Assembly (NCBI GenBank): GCA_023231475.1
Contig: JALJEE010003220.1
Span: forward strand, 1-64,000
DNA length: 64,000 nucleotides
Direction: 5' to 3'
Origin: Seison nebaliae
Lineage: Eukaryota > Rotifera > Pararotatoria > Seisonacea > Seisonidae
The position numbers and the translations under genes are program-made. Below are positions 1 to 14,137 of the stretch, one piece after another. Positions within the stretch are counted from its first letter, which is position 1; each line of letters begins with the position of its first letter. The notes under the pieces are model-generated. The model searched no databases. It had not been told where the DNA came from and saw only the letters and a program-made list of their open reading frames with translations.

Positions 1-3
1 ACT

Positions 4-126
4 TCTCATATTCCAGAATATTTAAGAGATGAAATCGTCATTGGAAGAAAACTTATCACTGATAACATGTACAGTAATCTATCTCATTTTCTTTTTAATT
101 TACCCCGAGGGGATTTGATTTTATAA
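4..126 (+). mobile_element. LINE ORF2 C-terminal remnant
   Basis: A 40-codon open frame runs to TAA at 124-126 and reads in part SHIPEYLRDEIVIGRKLI, followed by a Phe/Leu-rich tail. The same tail occurs at 53.99-54.08 kb (about 85% identical DNA) and in diverged form at 39.24-39.37 kb, each time ending an element. I read it as the last residues of a non-LTR retrotransposon ORF2. It continues left of the window. Confidence 0.6.
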
Positions 127-1631
127 TAAATAAAATAAATAAAAATAATTATGTTATTAATTTTAGTTTATAATTATGTTAATAATTTCTTTTAGTTGTA
201 ATTCCAGTAAAGTTAGTGCTATATGCAGTACCGTTTTTCATTCACTTTCGAAAAACAACGAATAACTTCTTCTTTGTCATAATTAATAGATAGTTACTAG
301 ATTATATAACATATTATAAACCTAAATTTTAAATTTACTTCAAACTGTAAAAATACTCAGCTTTGTTATTGTGATAGTATGGGCATAAGGAGCTAATTTG
401 ACTCCCTACATACAACAAAAATACATGGCTCCGCTCTTTCGTGCCCATGACTGGTATATACATTTTAACTTACAATGTATTCATTGTTACTTACATTGTT
501 AATAAAATTCAAAGGACAGAGAAAAAAAATACACAGTTGATTTAACGGTAAAATTGATGTTTAGTTGATTTTCAGTCACATTCATGTTTATTTCTTATAA
601 AATCTAGGTTGTATGTAGAGTCTACATTGTAGACTAATATTCAACCTTAAACGATCGTTACTTGTTTTCAAATTTTGTACGGTAGGGCTATAGGGTAATT
701 TATAAATAAAAATAAAAATTCACGACATCTTGGTATTTGATTTTACTATCCAATTATTCATAATTTTTTTTTGTTTTTAAAAACAATTTGTATCTTCTAA
801 CGGATATATTCGGAAAAATTGGATTTTTTTTTCTCCTTCTATAATTAATCAATTCAATTTCAACTTCACAGCTAATATCTTTTGTCGGAACTTTCGACTA
901 CCATATTTATTCCTTTTCGTCATTTTTCTCGTTACTTAAAAAGATAATATTTATTTCTCATTAAAAAACTATTTCTACAACTCATTTTATCCAATACCCA
1001 TAATTTGTAAAATATTCTTCTTTTTAGTTTGACTTAATGTTGGATCAAGTTGAATTGTTGGGCTAACCAACAATAATTGTAAGAACTTTCTCGTTTTGAC
1101 CCAATATTTTATTTGGTATTCTGGTAGAGATCAGAAAATTAAGAATTTTTGTTTCAGATCCAAACAGAATAATAATAACAATGATAATAATTGATATAAT
1201 AACGATAAACAATTATCTCCATATCCATTTGTTTTTTTTTATTTAGGATGAATCTCAGTCACATAAATCATAAGATTTGACACAATAAGACGGCCCCGTG
1301 GTATGTAAGGAGAGAGAATGTCGGGAACATAGTTATCGATTGAGAAATTGGATAATAAGGATTCAGCTAAGGTGTTGGGAACACCGTGGGAGGATTCATA
1401 ATAAGGATAATAAGGATTCAGTGGAATATCGTAGTAGTTGCAGAAAAAATTGATAGGAGTAATGAATTGTTGACACAGTTCGTAAGTCGGAGATCGGAAG
1501 TGAGATAGCTTTATGTAGATGATAGATTTATGTTTTGGATGAAAGCAATAAATCTTTTGCCTAATAATAGAGGAAGAGGAGGAAGCCCGGTAATCGAGAA
1601 CTGGAGGAAAGGCTGGAGAAAATGGACGATA
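127..1631. other. AT-rich intergenic DNA, no gene seen
   Basis: No open frame of coding character on either strand. There are many homopolymer T and A runs and no structure that I can name. Confidence 0.5.
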
Positions 1632-2052
1632 TCAGTCTAATAGGTTTCTTATACAGCGATTGTAAACATGGTCTAATGCGAGCATAGATTTTAATGAAAA
1701 TGACACTGAACATTGTAATCTATTCAAATCGCAACAGAATATTTTGAATAATTGAAATTTCCTCGAAAGAGGTAAATATTTGAAGCGATGAGGAAATAAG
1801 TGAAACAATCTGATGAACTTATTTCGAATATGCGGAAGAAGAGCTTTTCTTTTTGTTCTCAATAGAACAACCAACGAATATCAAGGTACAGTCGCATTTG
1901 TTGGTTGGGCAGTTTCTCGAGATTTTTGATTTGGAGTCATTGCAGGAAATGCCACATTTTGAGGGTTGACTCTTGATCGATTCGACCACCGTGTTCAAAT
2001 TCTTTAGATTATTGGTAATAGCAATCGTGTCATCAGCATATGAATAGACTGC
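1632..2052 (-). mobile_element. Decayed LINE reverse transcriptase, YADD box and C-terminal part
   Basis: On the minus strand the DNA encodes the reverse-transcriptase active-site box Tyr-Ala-Asp-Asp (YADD codons at 2040-2029, context AVYSYADDTIAITNN), followed by a helix typical of the RT palm. About 150 bp further on, at 1874-1632, the reading contains FCCDLNRLQCSVSFSLKS and LDHVYNRCIRNLL. These match FCCGFYGLQASFGIFNKS and LDKANNRCIRILLG of the plus-strand fragment at 38.9 kb, so both come from one LINE family. Frames change between the pieces, so it is a dead copy. Confidence 0.7.
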
Positions 2053-2862
2053 ATCTTTTCATCATCTTTTGCTACCCTGTAAGCATTTGAACGTCTTGAG
2101 AACGTTTTTTTGGTGTATATAAACGTTAAAAAAACGTTCAAATGCCAACAACGCTGATTCTGCAAGACTGTTAATGGAATTAAAGATCTAATAATCTATA
2201 AAAATTTTTCAATTTTTTCAGTTATAATTTTTTAATCCAATCGAATGATTTTTAAAAATATAAAAAAATATTTACATCATTATTACAAAAATTATTATGT
2301 TAGATGAATATGAACAAACATCAACAGACCGTGAAAATTTTAGAACTACAAATTGTACGCCAAATCATCAATTAATCGACGATCTATTACATAAATTGAA
2401 ATCATCAGACCTAAAACAGAAAAAAAAGTTTAATTATTTTTATTTCCTTCGTTTTTACAAACTGTGGAATTATTAAGTGAAATAAGTGAAATGTTGTAGA
2501 TGCAAACCTCTTAAGTTTAAAAAGCTTGTTTTAAGTAAAGAACTAATAAAACTATCGTTCTTATATTGCAAAAGTGCGGAATATGATATATGAGCAATAA
2601 AAAAAAATTTATTTCAATATAGTTAAGAAATCAAATAAATTTTATTATGCACTATGGAAAGAAGGTTTTTTTTATCGCATATAGACTAAAAACTGAATCC
2701 TATCATCTAATATTGAACGAAATTAAGTAAAAAAAGATTAATCTATTCTCTATTCATTATAAGAAAAATTTATTCAGAAAATATTCAGAAAAGCGATATA
2801 ATTCGATAAATAATACTTAAAAATTAAAAATTCAATTTGATGAGTATAAAAGGAGAACAAAA
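2053..2862. other. AT-rich DNA without a recognised gene
   Basis: It lies between two LINE fragments of the same orientation (1.6-2.05 kb and 3.35-4.25 kb) and may be a diverged internal part of that element or a later insertion. I see no coding signal that I can support. Confidence 0.4.
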
Positions 2863-3105
2863 TTAGAATATTTTCTTAGTCCAATATGGTAAAGAAACGT
2901 TCTCAATGGTAACCATTGAGCGGTTATCGAGAACTATTTCTGAACCTATTGTCCAGGTATATCTATGATATACTTGGGACTCAGTCTCCTCCAAAAACTG
3001 CTGAGTTGATCGACACCTGGTGGCAACATCCACCCAGTGGGCGGGGTAATTGGAGCCTCTGCATGACCTGTCAAGGGCATAATTTGTAATAATCGGTTCG
3101 GTCAC
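2863..3105 (-). CDS. Unrecognised 80-codon ORF within LINE debris
   Basis: An ATG-initiated 80-codon frame with a somewhat more balanced base composition than its flanks. It contains two closely spaced Cys (around residues 15 and 30) and several Trp. I do not recognise it. It sits inside a stretch bracketed by LINE remnants on the same strand, so it could be part of a mobile element, an exon of an unrelated gene, or chance. There is no signal peptide or membrane segment. Confidence 0.2.
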   Translation of the reverse strand: MTEPIITNYALDRSCRGSNYPAHWVDVATRCRSTQQFLEETESQVYHRYTWTIGSEIVLDNRSMVTIENVSLPYWTKKIF

Positions 3106-3353
3106 TCATCTTCTGGGTCGAGGGAATAAGTTCACGACCCGAAGAAAGTGGACCGGAACACAAGAAAGAAATGGAAAAAAGTTAAAATATTAATATTATT
3201 GAAGGATAAACTAATAAATCTTTTTCTATAGAAGGAAATGGAAAATTCGATCAAATTACTCAGTTTAATTCTCAGTTCTAAATCTTTATTTCATTTCATA
3301 ATTTTTAAATAAAATTTTATCATAAATTTTTTCTTATAGTGAATCTATTAGTT

Positions 3354-4251
3354 CTAACAATCTAATCTTTGTAAGTTATTAGAAAAATGTAACATCTCAA
3401 ATAAATTAATAGAAATCTGTCTCTCTTCGGGCAGTTCCAATATTTGGAAGTTGATCACCAGCATGGAAGCGTTCCTCTGCGTTTCTCCCTGTAAGCGAAT
3501 TATAGGGAGCAAGCATAGAGAATCGATGAATATCTGTTTAAGATGATCTTTTCGATTATTTTTGTCACTCCATTCGATATACCAATAGGACGAAAGATGT
3601 CGACACAATTGTAATCTTTCTTACCAGTCTTTGGAACTGGAATCACAAAATATGTGGAGAATAAAGAACGGTCGATTTCGTTAAGAAGAATTTTGTTGAT
3701 GTAATCCACCAGAAAGTGAGAAAAGTGTTCGACATACTGACCACGATGCCTAAGCACCAATTATCATATCAATGAGCTTTCTTCTCATCACACGACGAAA
3801 CAGCTGTGCGTAATTCCGATATTGGAATTCCGTATAATTGGAAAGTGATCCGAGAAGTGAAAATCCAAATAGTTTATTGAGCAGTTAACGACACGCTTTC
3901 CAATAGTCTTTGGAACTAAAAAATGATCGATCCAAGAATTACCATTCCCGTTGGAGAATGTGAATGAGTTGTCAATACAACATTCATGATCAACAATTTT
4001 GAACAAGTTCAAATCATAAATGGAAATGTACTTTTCTATCTCACTTATGGACAGATTAAAATCGCCTCCAAATATGAATCTAGGAAAAACGGGCCCAAGC
4101 ATGGTTTTTTTGAACAAAAAGGAAAATCGGGCCCACTTTTTTTCCCGCTTTTTTCCAAAAAGATAAAATCGCCATAATAAACGACGAGTTTATATTTTTC
4201 CGAAAAAATATAAGAAAATGCGGAGCTCCCAATTGGTATTGTCGGCATCAT
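3354..4251 (-). mobile_element. Decayed LINE endonuclease and reverse-transcriptase N-terminus
   Basis: Read on the minus strand, 4117-3788 encodes the end of an apurinic-type endonuclease (EEP fold): FGGDFNL, then NSWIDHFLV and a FSDHFPI motif with the typical SDH catalytic triplet. Next, 3760-3500 encodes the start of the reverse transcriptase (VPKTGKKD..FRPIGI..VTKIIEKIILNRYSSIL). The order endonuclease-RT is that of a non-LTR retrotransposon ORF2. Frame changes and stops show decay. Upstream, 4251-4170 gives more endonuclease sequence, separated by the roughly 105-bp insertion described below. Confidence 0.75.
4057..4172. repeat. About 105-bp insertion flanked by a short direct repeat
   Basis: The motif TAAAATCGCC occurs at about 4059 and again at about 4163. 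Between the copies lies a segment with two CGGGCCCA/CGGGCCCAA motifs and T/A runs that interrupts the LINE endonuclease frame. It looks like an insertion or local duplication with a 10-bp flanking repeat. Confidence 0.35.
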
Positions 4252-4576
4252 AAGAGATTAGCCAAATGTAAAGATATGATTTATCTTGATACCGACTTAA
4301 AAATTCAAAAAAGCAATCAAAAATACACCCACGGAGCAGAGAAAATAGAAGTCGAAAAGCTCGAAATGGAGAAAAATATTAGAGATGCGTCAACGACGGG
4401 AGAACCACCAAGGGCAATTCTGGTCCGAATAATCGCCACTGCACCACAAAATCTGGAAGAAAGTTTTGGGAGGATATCATCGATGAAGAGAACCAGTAGG
4501 TACAAGCAAGCGAAACAACATTATTTATAGCAAACATTAGACGTTTATATATATTATTACAATTTTTAATTTTCAA

Positions 4577-7500
4577 AAAAAGTCAATAATATCGATTAAG
4601 TGACTAACACGCTATAAGGACGGTTTTTGGAGAGCTTTCTCTGGAGAATTTTTTGTTTGTGGAAAATAAAATTTATTCTTATATATTCCTTTGTTTTTTA
4701 ATATCTGGTTCCCAAGAAACATTCAATGTATAAATTAGTTCGGAAATGTTCCCAGTTTTTTTATTTGTTAATTCCGTCCGTCATTTTCATCACCATCATA
4801 ATCACCATGTTATTTCTTATAGACATACGTATAAGTCCGAAATGACAAAATAAGTTAGCATAAGAATAAGATGACAACGCACAGAACCAGTAAATCAGAC
4901 ACCGATTTCATTTAGATAGATGTCAGATAATTTGGGATAATTTTATTTTTAATCTTCGAAATATATTTCTTCCGCATCTTGTTTACCATTTTCAGGAAAA
5001 TTATAATCCATAAAATATTTAAAAATGTCGATTGTATAACGATTTGGTCGACGTTATATAATCAAAAATTACTTTCGAATAATTAATGTGAAAAGTCTAA
5101 TGAGAATGTGAGGATTCAGAAGATATTGCATAACTCTCATAATTTTTATCGATACAATAATCATTGACTATTTATCAATGTGAGTGTAAATGGAATAAGA
5201 ACTCATCTAATTGGATTGATATAATGCAATTAATTGTTCGACGATATTGGACCAGATGATTGAAGTGGATACTTAATCATACACAGCTGTTCCATCTACA
5301 GTTGATGCCAAAGGAGAATGAGATTGGAGGAATGATGATAACTGGTTGATGTTGTCGAATCGTTTCTCGCCTTTGCCTATTATCGACGAATGGAAATATG
5401 TGAAGAAGTTTTGATCGGCAACACTACAATCTATCCCTTGACAAAGAGAAGAGAATTATGAAATTGACAGAACAAATAATCGGTGATTTCTATGAGAATT
5501 CCACCGTTTAAAAATTTGAAAAGAAGAAATTTCTTTAGAAACCTTTAACGTTTCTTCTTCCTTCTCTTTCCATTGTTGGAGATTGGAAGAAATTAAGAAA
5601 AATTCTACTGTTCACTCCATTTTTTCCTATTCACTCAATCATAAACGAAATATAGATACTATGTTAACTAATGAAAAGTTGGAGAACAATTGAAATTTAA
5701 TCAGCTTCGCAGCAGGTTCCAGGAATGTAATTCTGGTTCATTTCACTCTCCTCATAATGGAACAATTGACGAAATTGATGAACGTAGGTGAATTCGGGGA
5801 AAGTATTTGCGGAAAATTTTCATCAATTCCATTCCTGATGATTGAATGTTATTCGTTTGATGACGAACAATATTCCAACAACTTTTTCCAACTCCACAAT
5901 CTCTCTATCACTTTTCCGATATTTATGCGGAACTTTCACCCACTAACTACAACATTCTTCGTTTATTACCACAATCACTCGTTTCCTTCTTTCTTCAATA
6001 TCTAACACTCTCAATTCATTCAAGTAGATTGAACAAAATTGAAAAAAAAAATGTAAATCTAATAGATAATTGAACTAATTTGGTTTATTCTGCAAATTCT
6101 GTTATTGAATTACCCAGATTTGTTGATATGCGAAGATAGTGAATAAACGTAGAAATCGAATGACGTGAAAAATGAAAATATTAAGTGAATTCACACACGT
6201 AGCATTGCATGACGGTAAGACGCGTGACTAATTTTCATGTAGCAGTTGGAAGTAATAAACATCCCGACAAATGTAATGTGATGACGCAACCTTTCTTTCC
6301 ACCAAACATTTGTTGCTTGACGAAATCTTTCTTCTAATTTCGAATTAAAAGAAGAAAATATTTTGAAAAAGGATGTTGAGATTCTTTGTAACGGAAGACG
6401 AAATTGAGATTAGTTCTCCGACTTTCCAACTTCTTCCTACTATTAGTTAGAGTGAAAGTTCTTAAAATAATTTTCATGAATTGGGTGTGAATGTGTTAAT
6501 AAGTATTGTTCATGTTTCTGATTAATTCAATTGTTTATTATCTGCATTCACTTCTTTTCCACGACAGTTAATTGATGTTGAAAACCTAATAATTATTCAG
6601 AATGAATATTCGATCTACCTTTGCACTACATCGGTCCGATTCTTCGTGATAATTAGTATCATAACAAGAATATTTTCATTAAGTCAAGTACATTTTGTTT
6701 TTAAACAAAAAAATGTCGCTCGAATTGAAGAGGAGAATTACAGTATTTTCCTAAAGATAATTTCTCTAAATTCCATTCGAGGATAATTATCTTGATGTCA
6801 GATGGATAATGATACAGATCAAATGGATAAAGTTAAATGTCCACATCTGTAAATGATGGATCTGGAACATTATGTTGTCATTTTTCTTATTAACTTCATC
6901 GAGAAAGATGAAGGAGGAATGTTCAATATATATAATGTATGGCTTAGGAAGAAGAAAATCAACCAGATGAATATGGAGATGTTTGTTGATTTTAAAAGAA
7001 AAACATTCACCGAGAAATGAGAGAAATGAATAAGAATTGATAGATTTCCATTTATTATGATAGATGATTTGTATTTCCTTCTGTTATTCTTACCTATCTC
7101 CCAATTGTTTATTTGTTCTGTTTCGTCGTTCAATTCTTGTTAGTTTTATTTATCGCTAGGAAATTTCTAAATACTTCTGCTTTCAACCATATACAATCAC
7201 AGGAAATTAACTCTCATCATCATTCTCTCCGCAAATACTATTCTATTTCGTTCGTCATCCAACAATATTTCCAATACAATTACATTGATCGTCGGGAATT
7301 CGTCTGCATATCTTACTAATTAGCACCATTTCAAATTGGTAAACAAAACGGGAAAGTTAAATAAAGAGATCGACGAAGAGAATCAATGATCCATTCGAGA
7401 GATTATTGGAACATGGAAATTTCCTGTGCACAAAATATGCACAGAATTGTAATAAAGAAATTCGATCTGCCTTTTACACGTCCCTATCACTCGACTTTCC

Positions 7501-10082
7501 ATCCATCTTCCCGACAATGTTACCTTTCTTTTCGGGAAAGAATTAAGTTTCGTTTTTTTTATCAGAAAATCGAATGAAGAATTATTAGCAGTTTGTAGAA
7601 TGCGTAGTTTTTTGCCTATGTAAATTTATTAACTAATCGATTGATTGGAATGATATGGAAGATGATCAGTAATCAATGTATATTTAGAAGGAAAAGAAAA
7701 TAGAGATAGAAGTTATGGAAATATTTATGGAAATTGAACAAAGAAAACGATTCATATCAGCTAATTGTATTGATTAATGAGCGCCGACTACCTACTGTGA
7801 AATTGTTCTTTTTATTCCATCTCATAATAATTACAACAATAACACTGTATCAGACAGACAATAATAACAAGAATAACAATCAAAATGGAAGATCGTTCCA
7901 TTTTCCTTCTTCACAATTTCCATGGGACGAAAATTAAAAGACGATTGTGGTTTCTTCTCATATGTCTCTCCTCTTCCCAACACCAACTCATATTCATTCG
8001 AATTTACTTTAAGATAATTGTTTTATAGTTTAAGAAATGCCATTGTTTTTTCTCAGCGAATTAAAGAGAAAGTTTCTTATGGAGGACACATCGAATCATT
8101 CCAATCGACTGGTAAGTCGTATTAACATTTCTGAAGGGAAAACTTTTGATTTGTTGAAGATTCACTAAGGAGGAGAGGTAATAAGAGGAATAAGCTGTTT
8201 GTGACAAGAGATTGTTGTCGAAGAATATGTTGAAAGAAAAGGAATCTGTTCGACGAAAAAAATAATTAGAACATTTCATCTTCATGCAATTGCATCCATC
8301 AGAAAAAAAAATGAAGTCGAAGTAGCAGCTTCATTCAACTTCAAATTGGCTTCATGTCGATTTAAATTATCCATTCGGTCCAATCAGAAAAGACTTCAAA
8401 TTCTAATTGATTTGGTGTCGATTATCTAAGGAGAATGAAGGGACATCTCTTCTCTCGGAACATTTCGTTGAAAATGTTTTTATTCATTTTCTTTCGAAAA
8501 TTCCATAAGACAATTGTCTCACATATAAATTCTGTCCCAATAACTATATGATTGGATGGCATAATCGGTTGATGATGTCTCATATTTCCATTGTCTCATG
8601 CCCGCTACAAATCAAGTAAAATGTAGTTATTTGAAAGTTTCTCTTAAACGTCTAATTGGAATTCGTAAGTGGGCGGGGGGAGAATATTGATGGAAAGAAG
8701 TTTCTTTTTCCATTTCTCTCTTCTCCATTCGATTAACTGATGGTAGTAGAACAATGAACTTCACGAATGTCGAATCGAATTGACAATTCGAGGATTGAGT
8801 GTTCACCCATCAATTTTCATGAATCTTGTGAATTTTCACCTAATTCGACTAGAATAAAAATCCATTGGAAAAAGAATGATGGAACAATATTAATGTTGGT
8901 GGAAGAGGTGAAGAATAAAATGGAAGAAAGAAAGACAGATAATAAACATTAAGAATATCATTTTGTCGATGTAAGTAATTATTAATTTCATCATTCAATT
9001 CGATAAGTAAAGTCATCGATTCGTTTCCATTCTGAAAAGAATTCTTTATATATTTCCCAATTTATTGTTCATCATCTCTATTATTGGTAATAAATGGGGA
9101 GATATCTCTTGATAAATGAACATCATTTTAATGTCTTATTTCCGTTTATATGTTATGGTGTTTGTCGATTCATTAAACGAATGTATCCGGTCCGACGTCG
9201 TTTTATGTATCAATTCCACTATTCTGCTTGTCATCCCATCACATTTCCTTCCCATCTTTTCTCATTTTACTGCCATTCAGTTCAGTTAAGAAAATTCGTT
9301 TTCGTACGAAACGACAATCGTATTACTGGCCGCTATCATTCCAAGAATTTATCAGAAGAGACAGATGAATGAATAATTTGAGTGAAGTGTCCGTTCCGTT
9401 TGAAGACGGTGCATAAAATCGATGTTGAAGTGAAATTTATATAGAACATAACTGTCGAACGGTTCAAATGGGAAGAATAATGTGGAGGGGGAAAGTTGTA
9501 GTAGAAAGATTGAAGAGAACCATCCTGATGGTAACAGATCATTTACATTTTAGTAAATGATGATCTTGTCTGGTCCATTTCGAACAATGTTGATTGGATC
9601 TACATCAATTGGTGAAGTAATCATTAATCCGTTTCGATCATTATTAGAAATATTTTCGTTTTATATTTACCTTCCATCACTTGTACCATCATCCTCATGT
9701 ACTGGGAATGGAATGATTGGAATCGACTAATTCTATTAAAATTTCAAATGAACAATGTTCAGTCATTTTCCAATCATCGAAAATTTCATGGACTAATTAG
9801 TTAATTCTGAATGTCTTTTTTACGTACGGAACTAATTTATTGATTGTGTCATCCAATTCCTCCAATTCCATTCCACCAAATATCAGATCGATATATATAG
9901 ACGATTAATGGAAATTTAATTTAATCAAAATTTTTTTTCTTCTTTCCTTTACATCAACAAGATTGTTCATTAAATCCTTTCCAAACATCGTTCATCAATT
10001 CCATAAAATTTTTTCTTTGCGGGAAATTAATTTTTCCTCAGTGTTCCTCTAGTGTGAAGAAGTAGAATTTCAAGTTTCCCTA
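4577..10082. other. 5.5-kb gene-free stretch upstream of the ZIC gene
   Basis: Short open frames occur here (for example 5757-6005, 7113-7319 and 9094-9372). None shows a domain, repeated family feature, or splice sites joining neighbours, and composition is AT-rich throughout. A TATATATAG string lies at 9892-9900, about 200 bp before the ZIC start codon, and could be part of its promoter. Developmental transcription-factor genes often have long regulatory flanks, so this may be that. I cannot point to individual sites. Confidence 0.4.
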
Positions 10083-10100
10083 GTGATTAACGAAGGAAGA

Positions 10101-12445
<2,345 letters not shown>

Positions 12446-13231
12446 TTCAATTGACTTCTCAACAATTGTTCAATTTAATGTAATCATCAATTCAACCGGT
12501 CGCTCTTTCCTTCTTGATGCTCATTTTCTCAATTTCACTTATTTCATTATTTATATTTGTTAAAAACAACAACATCATCATCATCATCATCATAAGAAAA
12601 GTCAGATCTAACGAAAAATAAATAAATTCAAGAAAGCGCGAATGGCAGATTGATATGGGAGGAGGAATTATTTCTTAGGAATTATGTGGAATATTCGATT
12701 ATTATTTCAGACTCTTCAAGCATCATTTCCCTCCCATACCATCGTATCATTAACATCTCATCAATATTTTTATATGGAATTCATTTAACCAATTCAAATA
12801 TATTGTTCAGATATCTTCAAAATCATTTATTTCTCATACGCTGCCATATTATTTATTGTCCTCTCCGAACATTTAATTATTCATCTTCTTTTCATTCGTT
12901 CTTTTCATTCTTATTCGTTCACATCTCTCCAATCTTCTCCCATCATTCTCTTGGGAAGATGAAAATTTCCGATTCTCATTTTATATATTTCTACTTGATC
13001 TCATCAATAAATTTCTATTTCTATTTCTTCTTTCAACTCTCCATCTGTCCCAATACTAAAACATTAACTCACTTAATAGATGGCACTGAAAGGCAATTCT
13101 CGTTTTCCTTTTAGAACATTTGGTTTTTATGGCATTTATGTTCCTCATACTAATATTTTTCATGGGAAGACTATGTCAATTCTCATCGAGACCTTATTCC
13201 TCTCACTAATAACATTACTCTTACTAAAATA
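12446..13231. other. ZIC 3' flank and spacer
   Basis: Contains a (CAT)n-like microsatellite near 12570-12595, AATAAA signals near 12619, and pyrimidine-rich DNA. A 154-codon open frame at 12650-13114 is rich in Ser, Ile and Phe, has no recognisable domain and is probably not a gene. Confidence 0.45.
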
Positions 13232-14137
13232 ATGAAAATGAATTTCAATATTCATTATTGGTTGATTTCATTGATAATATTCGCAAAAGTCCAATGTCAA
13301 AATCGTTAAAATTTCTCTCAAAAGTACCTTTCTGTAAAGTTCGATTCATTCTCATTTCCAGCATGTGCCAACAAACCTTGTAAAAATAACGGACTTTGTT
13401 TGAGTTTTGGTAGTTTTCGTTTTAGTTCAGATGAATTTAATTGTTTCTGTCGTTCCGGCTTCACTGGTAAAAGATGTGAAACGAAAATTGGACAGAAAAA
13501 AACATGTGGTTTCCGCTGGATTTCGGATAACCAGAAATGTTGTCAGCCGTTCAGTACTATTGTCTCCAAAAATGAAGAATGTCCAATGGAGAAATGTGGA
13601 AATCAATGGATTTCCCTAAACCGTAATCATTGTTGTAATGGAAAAGCCCAATCAGTTTTTTTACCTTGTACAAAAACCACCAGACGAACAACCGAAACTC
13701 GAACAACTCGAACAACTCGAACAACTTGGTCGACGACTACTCAAAATAGATGGACTACTGAAACTCGTACAACAACCGATTGGTGGAGATGGTTAGATGA
13801 AAGGACTACATTCTTTCATACTACGACAACAATGTCCACCTCCACACCAACTACATCAACGGAAACAACAACGGAAACAACAACGGAAACCACAACGAAA
13901 ACAACAACCACGGTCATTATAACTCGTATTGATATTTGTAATGGAGTAGCATTCCGAACATCCGAAGACAAATGTTGTTCTGGCTTAAGCATTCATACAA
14001 AAAGTGAAAACTGTCCTTCCACGGACAATTTCCAAGTTTGCAACGGGTTATTTTACTCCGAATCAAGTCATCGATGCTGTGACAAATTGTTAATCTTTCC
14101 TAGAGTTAAAGGCAATTGTCCACGTCTCGATCTCTAA
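13232..14137 (+). CDS. Secreted EGF, Thr-rich and galaxin-like repeat protein
   Basis: A 282-residue predicted secreted protein of unknown role. Exon 1 (13232-13304) encodes a signal peptide ending near VQC-QN. Exon 2 is 13362-14137, joined in phase 1 across a 57-nt intron. Residues 25-65 form an EGF module with six cysteines (26, 31, 37, 52, 54, 63) and the CFCRSGFTGKRC signature. Two di-cysteine modules follow (CGFRWISDNQKCC, CGNQWISLNRNHCC), then a Thr-rich mucin-like region of about 70 residues likely to be O-glycosylated. Two more modules come after it (CNGVAFRTSEDKCC, CNGLFYSESSHRCC). The C-x-G...CC pattern resembles galaxin repeats of coral skeletal matrix and animal extracellular proteins. 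The assignment of these modules is by eye. AATAAA follows near 14163. Confidence 0.8.

Noticed and set aside
5757-9542. Several 60-90 codon open frames upstream of ZIC
   Set aside because: Spread over both strands and frames, no family features or splice continuity; expected by chance in AT-rich DNA.
12650-13114. A 154-codon open frame between ZIC and the EGF protein
   Set aside because: Ser/Ile/Phe composition typical of translated pyrimidine-rich AT DNA; no domain, splice partner or promoter.
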